Origin: Qipengyuania soli
Lineage (GTDB): Bacteria > Pseudomonadota > Alphaproteobacteria > Sphingomonadales > Sphingomonadaceae
DNA: 64,000 bases
Assembly (NCBI RefSeq): GCF_015529805.1
Contig: NZ_CP064654.1
Location: 2,666,001-2,730,000, forward strand
Reading direction: 5' to 3'
The notes below the pieces were generated by a model, which was not told where the DNA came from, did no database searches, and worked only from the letters and a program-made list of their open reading frames with translations. Numbering within the stretch: position 1 is the first letter of the stretch; each line of letters starts with the position of its first letter. The position numbers and the translations under genes are program-made. Shown here piece by piece: positions 59,113 to 64,000 of this stretch.

Positions 59113-59727
59113 ATGGGCATCATGGAAATAATCGGCGTCGCAGCCAGCGTCAGCATCCTTTCCGGCTGGCGACTTTACCTGTGCATCTTTGCGACGGGCC
59201 TCGCCATGCGGTTAGGGGCACTGCCTTTGCCCGACCACCTCGCCTCGCTAGACGTGCTCGCCAACCCCTGGGTCATGGGGATCGCCGCACTGGGTGCCAC
59301 GGCGGAGTTCCTTGCCGACAAGGTCATGTGGCTCGATTCCATCTGGGACACGGTCCACACGCTGATCCGGCCGGTCGGCGGGGCGCTCTTGGCCCTCGCA
59401 ATCGTCGATCCGTCGGACCCTGCGACGCAGGTCATCGCCTTCATCCTGGGTGGCGGGGCGAGCTTCATGGCCCATGCCGGCAAGGCCGGCGCACGCGGCG
59501 TTGTCAACGTCAGTCCCGAGCCGGTGAGCAACGTGGCCGTATCGACCGCCGAGGACATTGCGACAATGGGCTTGCTGTACCTGGCCTACCAGTACCCGGT
59601 CGCAGCAGGAGTGATCGCCGTCATCCTGCTGGTGCTGGTCATCTGGCTGCTGGTGCTGGCGCGCCGCGTCCTCGGACGGCTGGTCGCTAGCGTTCGCGCG
59701 CCACAGGAGCCGCTGCCGCCGGCCTAG
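59113..59727 (+). CDS. DUF4126 membrane protein
   Basis: 204 residues with four to five helices and the DUF4126 pattern (GVAASVSILSGWRLYLCIFATGLAMRLGALPLPDHLASLDVLANPWVMGI, then LDSIWDTVHTLIRPVGGALLALA). No activity is known. It converges with phaZ, the two overlapping by four bases at the ends. Confidence 0.87.
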   Translation: MGIMEIIGVAASVSILSGWRLYLCIFATGLAMRLGALPLPDHLASLDVLANPWVMGIAALGATAEFLADKVMWLDSIWDTVHTLIRPVGGALLALAIVDPSDPATQVIAFILGGGASFMAHAGKAGARGVVNVSPEPVSNVAVSTAEDIATMGLLYLAYQYPVAAGVIAVILLVLVIWLLVLARRVLGRLVASVRAPQEPLPPA

Positions 59728-60962
59728 CCGTGCTTGGCGATGAAGTCCTCGACCACAGGCGCAATCTTCTCGCGCCAGCGGCTGCCGTTGAAGATCCCGT
59801 AATGTCCGGCGCCTTCCGCCATGTAATACCGCTTCTTCGATGAAGCGAGCCTGGGCGTCAGGTCGAGCGCGGCCTTGGTCTGACCGAGACCCGAAATGTC
59901 GTCGCGCTCTCCCTCGATGGCGAGGAGCGCCGTTTTCGTGATGTCGCCGAGATCGACGCGCTTGCCGCGATGGAAGAAGGTTCCGTTGGGCAGGGCATGG
60001 GTCTGGAACACCTCTTCCACCGTCTGCAGGTAGAATTCGGCGGTCATGTCACATACGCTGCGGTATTCGTCGTAGAAATCCTTGGTCGCCTGCGCGCTCT
60101 CGTCGTCGCCGATGGTGAGGTGTTTGAACATCTCGTAGTGGCTCATCATGTGATTGCCGAGGTTCATGCTCATGAAGCCGGCAAGCTGCATGAAGCCCGG
60201 ATACACCTGTCGACCGGCGCCGCGATACTGCATCGGGACGGTAGCGATGACGTTGTGGCGGAACCACTCGATCGGGCGTTCCATGGCAAGGTCGTTGACC
60301 GATGTCGGTGAACAGCGCGTGTCGATCGGCCCGCCCATCATGGTAAGCGTCATGGGTGCGCAGGGATGATCGTCACGGTTCATGATAGCCGTGGCAGCGA
60401 AAACCGGCACTGAAGGCTGGCACACTGCCATGGCATGTGCGCCGGGCCCGATATGCTCGAGGAAGCCGATGACGTAGTCCATGTAGTCGTCGAGATCGAA
60501 GGTGCCGTGATGCATCGACACGGTCTTGGCGTCGGCCCAGTCGGTCACGAAGACGCGATAATTCTGCAGCATCCGCTCGACCGTGCCGCGCAGGAGAGTG
60601 GCGTAGTGACCGCTCATCGGCGCAACGATCAGCAGGCGCGGAGCATTTTCGGGAAGACCGGTACGATGGAAGCACTTGAGGTCGCCGAACGGGCGGTTGA
60701 CCACGGTTGCCTCGATCACCGGGTCGAGCGTTCCGTCGACGTCGACGGCATCGATGTTCCATGCAGGTTTGCCATAAGGAGCCGTGGCGTGTGCGAAGAC
60801 TTCCAGTGCGCTGGCTGCCATCGGGCCTATGCCCATGTATCCCATCGGGCCGACATAGTTCATCGGATTGGCAGGATTGGACAGCATCTCGGCCCCGATA
60901 GAGGCCCATGCGCTGGCCGAGTTAAGCCAGCTGCGCTGCAATTCGTAGGCATGGTATAGCAA
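59724..60962 (-). CDS. phaZ: Intracellular polyhydroxyalkanoate depolymerase
   Basis: 412 residues from a TTG at 60962 (MLYHAYELQRSW), with AGGGGA six bases upstream; longer in-frame starts read through a non-conserved stretch. The enzyme mobilises stored PHA. The nucleophile is a cysteine in MAVCQPSVPVFA rather than a serine, as known for the intracellular depolymerases of the Cupriavidus type. The Asp (EGERDDISG) and His (EGAGHYGIFNGSRW) are also visible. A TTGTGC palindrome upstream may bind PhaR. Confidence 0.93.
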   Translation of the reverse strand: MLYHAYELQRSWLNSASAWASIGAEMLSNPANPMNYVGPMGYMGIGPMAASALEVFAHATAPYGKPAWNIDAVDVDGTLDPVIEATVVNRPFGDLKCFHRTGLPENAPRLLIVAPMSGHYATLLRGTVERMLQNYRVFVTDWADAKTVSMHHGTFDLDDYMDYVIGFLEHIGPGAHAMAVCQPSVPVFAATAIMNRDDHPCAPMTLTMMGGPIDTRCSPTSVNDLAMERPIEWFRHNVIATVPMQYRGAGRQVYPGFMQLAGFMSMNLGNHMMSHYEMFKHLTIGDDESAQATKDFYDEYRSVCDMTAEFYLQTVEEVFQTHALPNGTFFHRGKRVDLGDITKTALLAIEGERDDISGLGQTKAALDLTPRLASSKKRYYMAEGAGHYGIFNGSRWREKIAPVVEDFIAKHG

Positions 60963-61040
60963 TGCGTGTCCCCTGCTGGCCGGCCTGTTCTTTTCTGTGA
61001 CCGGTCCTGAAAAGAGGGTATCCTGCCGCCGATCACTGCG

Positions 61041-61070
61041 TTGTGCAATGCACAATCAGTGCAATTGTGC
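61041..61070. promoter_or_regulatory. Operator-like palindrome between phaZ and the ABC transporter
   Basis: TTGTGCAATGCACAA (61041-61055) is a perfect palindrome around a single central A. A third half-site TTGTGC follows at 61065-61070 and makes a second inverted repeat with GCACAA. PhaR regulators of alphaproteobacteria bind TGC/GCA-type repeats near PHA genes, so PhaR is a candidate. The region must also carry the phaZ and ABC promoters. Confidence 0.5.
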
Positions 61071-61124
61071 CCAAGTCGAGGCACGCCTGTGGATTTTCAC
61101 TCTTGGCGCACCTAGTTGGGGCCG

Positions 61125-62951
<1,827 letters not shown>

Positions 62952-62965
62952 TTCTTCTACAAAAC

Positions 62966-62997
62966 GTGCGCGGCGGACGACGAACGTCTTCGCGCAC
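62966..62997 (+). other. Hairpin after the ABC transporter gene
   Basis: GTGCGCG and CGCGCAC form a stem with an inner GACG/CGTC pair. There is no T-run. It lies 15 bases after the stop and may mark the transcript end. Confidence 0.3.
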
Positions 62998-63075
62998 GCG
63001 CGCGCGACTGCTATCGGGCGTGCCACTATCCGCCGCCCGGTCCCGGGCTGGCGCCTTTCCGGGAGACTGCAACCA

Positions 63076-64000
63076 ATGATCCGCAAAGCACTTGCCATCG
63101 GCACCAGCGCGCTCGCACTCGCGCTGTCCGCGCCGGCCCTGGCCGACGAGACCGCGGCTACGCCCAAGGCTGAAGAAACCAGCACCCTGCCGACGATGAG
63201 CTTCGGCACCTGGGGCTTCGATCCCGAATATATCTCGCAGGACATCAAGCCGGGCGACGACTTTTTCGCCTATGCCAACCAGAAGTGGCTCGATGCCAAC
63301 CCGCTGCCGCCCGAATTCAGCCGCTTCGGCGCGTTCAACCTGCTTCGCGAAAAGTCGACCAGCGACGTCAAGGCCCTGGTCGACGAACTGACCGCCAAGG
63401 ATCCGGCAGAGCTCACCGCCGACGAGAAGCGCATCGTCGATGTCTATGCGTCCTATCTCGACACTGCCGCAATCGATGCCAACGGCATGGCTGCCGCCCA
63501 ACCCTATCTCAACCAGATCATCGCCGCCGACACGCTCGAGAAGCTTCTGAAGCTGTGGGCGACGCCGGGCTTCCCCTCGCCGCTGGGGGGCGGGGTCGAG
63601 GTCGACGCCAAGGAAACCGATCGCTACTCGGTCTATCTCGGCACCGGCGGCCTCGGCCTGCCCGATCGCGATTACTACACCGACACCTCGGAGAAGGGCG
63701 AGAACGTCAAGGCGAAGTACAAGGAGTACCTCACCTTCCTGTTCGGCAAGGGCGGATACGCCGACCCCGCAGGCGCCACCGCGGCAGTCTATGCTTTCGA
63801 GGACCAGATCGCCCGCAAGATCGATTCCGACCGCGCAGCGAGCCGCAATGCCGACCTCTTCTACAGCAAGTTCAGCCCTGCCGAGCTGACTGCACTGGCC
63901 GGTGACTTCCCGATCGACATCATGCTCGATGCCTCGGGCTTCGGCGAAACCGATCGGTACATCGTGACCAACCTGCGTCCGAGTGAAGAGCGCGCCAAGG
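63076..64000 (+). CDS. M13 family metallopeptidase, N-terminal part (cut by window edge)
   Basis: The plus strand is open from the ATG at 63076 to the window end (308 codons); the family is usually about 680 residues. The signal peptide is MIRKALAIGTSALALALSAPALA. The M13 N-terminal region is typical: DDFFAYANQKWLDANPLPPEFSRFGAFNLLREKS and LGLPDRDYYTD. The HExxH zinc site lies in the missing C-terminal half, so activity cannot be judged. It is an exported neprilysin-like oligopeptidase. Confidence 0.92.
   Translation, partial: MIRKALAIGTSALALALSAPALADETAATPKAEETSTLPTMSFGTWGFDPEYISQDIKPGDDFFAYANQKWLDANPLPPEFSRFGAFNLLREKSTSDVKALVDELTAKDPAELTADEKRIVDVYASYLDTAAIDANGMAAAQPYLNQIIAADTLEKLLKLWATPGFPSPLGGGVEVDAKETDRYSVYLGTGGLGLPDRDYYTDTSEKGENVKAKYKEYLTFLFGKGGYADPAGATAAVYAFEDQIARKIDSDRAASRNADLFYSKFSPAELTALAGDFPIDIMLDASGFGETDRYIVTNLRPSEERAK

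Overview
The window looks like chromosomal DNA of a high-GC alphaproteobacterium, most likely a member of the Sphingomonadales close to Erythrobacter, Qipengyuania or Altererythrobacter. This is inferred from gene content: a large NAD-type glutamate dehydrogenase, a DUF3576-leuS-lptE-holA block, DUF455 and DUF898 proteins, exosortase-A-type glycosylation genes and PHA enzymes. I see no insertion sequences, prophage genes, CRISPR arrays, tRNAs or rRNAs. The large overlapping ORFs on opposite strands are antisense shadows of real genes. Two genes are cut by the window edges: the glutamate dehydrogenase on the left and an M13 peptidase on the right.

Layout. Bases 1-9087 are almost all minus strand: NAD-glutamate dehydrogenase; a tight five-gene set (DUF898 membrane protein, M48 peptidase, alpha/beta hydrolase, TPR protein, flavin monooxygenase); and a three-gene autoregulated-looking operon (59-aa membrane peptide, four-to-six-helix membrane protein, XRE repressor). 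Bases 9248-13926 run plus: PhoD-type phosphatase, a threonine-rich leader peptide with attenuator, thrS and a TSUP transporter. Bases 13998-16862 (minus) hold a tiny ORF, an agmatine deiminase and an M28 peptidase. Bases 16970-27290 (plus) hold glnE, bcp, DUF455, an M23 peptidase, an acyl-CoA ligase/P450 pair and a YqiJ/flotillin pair. Next come galU, murA, small regulators and phaB. Bases 33067-37628 are DUF3576-leuS-lptE-holA; these face rnd-lptC-lptA-nucleotidyltransferase. Bases 40664-46565 hold ung, a serine hydrolase, an SDR, an enoyl-CoA hydratase and two membrane proteins. Bases 46620-52711 are gltD/gltB. Bases 52951-56670 carry exosortase-A-associated glycosylation genes. The right end has MaoC hydratase, thiolase, CMD protein, DUF4126, PHA depolymerase, an ABC exporter and the start of an M13 peptidase.

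Themes. Glutamate and nitrogen metabolism is well represented (NAD-GDH, GOGAT, GlnE, agmatine deiminase). Envelope building is spread over galU, murA, lptA/C/E and the M23 protein. Acyl-CoA and PHA turnover is represented by phaB, thiolase, MaoC, enoyl-CoA hydratase, acyl-CoA ligase and phaZ.

The most striking signal is upstream of thrS. A 23-residue ORF contains seven consecutive threonine codons and is followed by three mutually exclusive stem-loops, the last ending in a T-rich tract. This is the architecture of a ribosome-mediated transcription attenuator for threonyl-tRNA synthetase, and it appears to be transcribed from a promoter that would make the leader mRNA leaderless.
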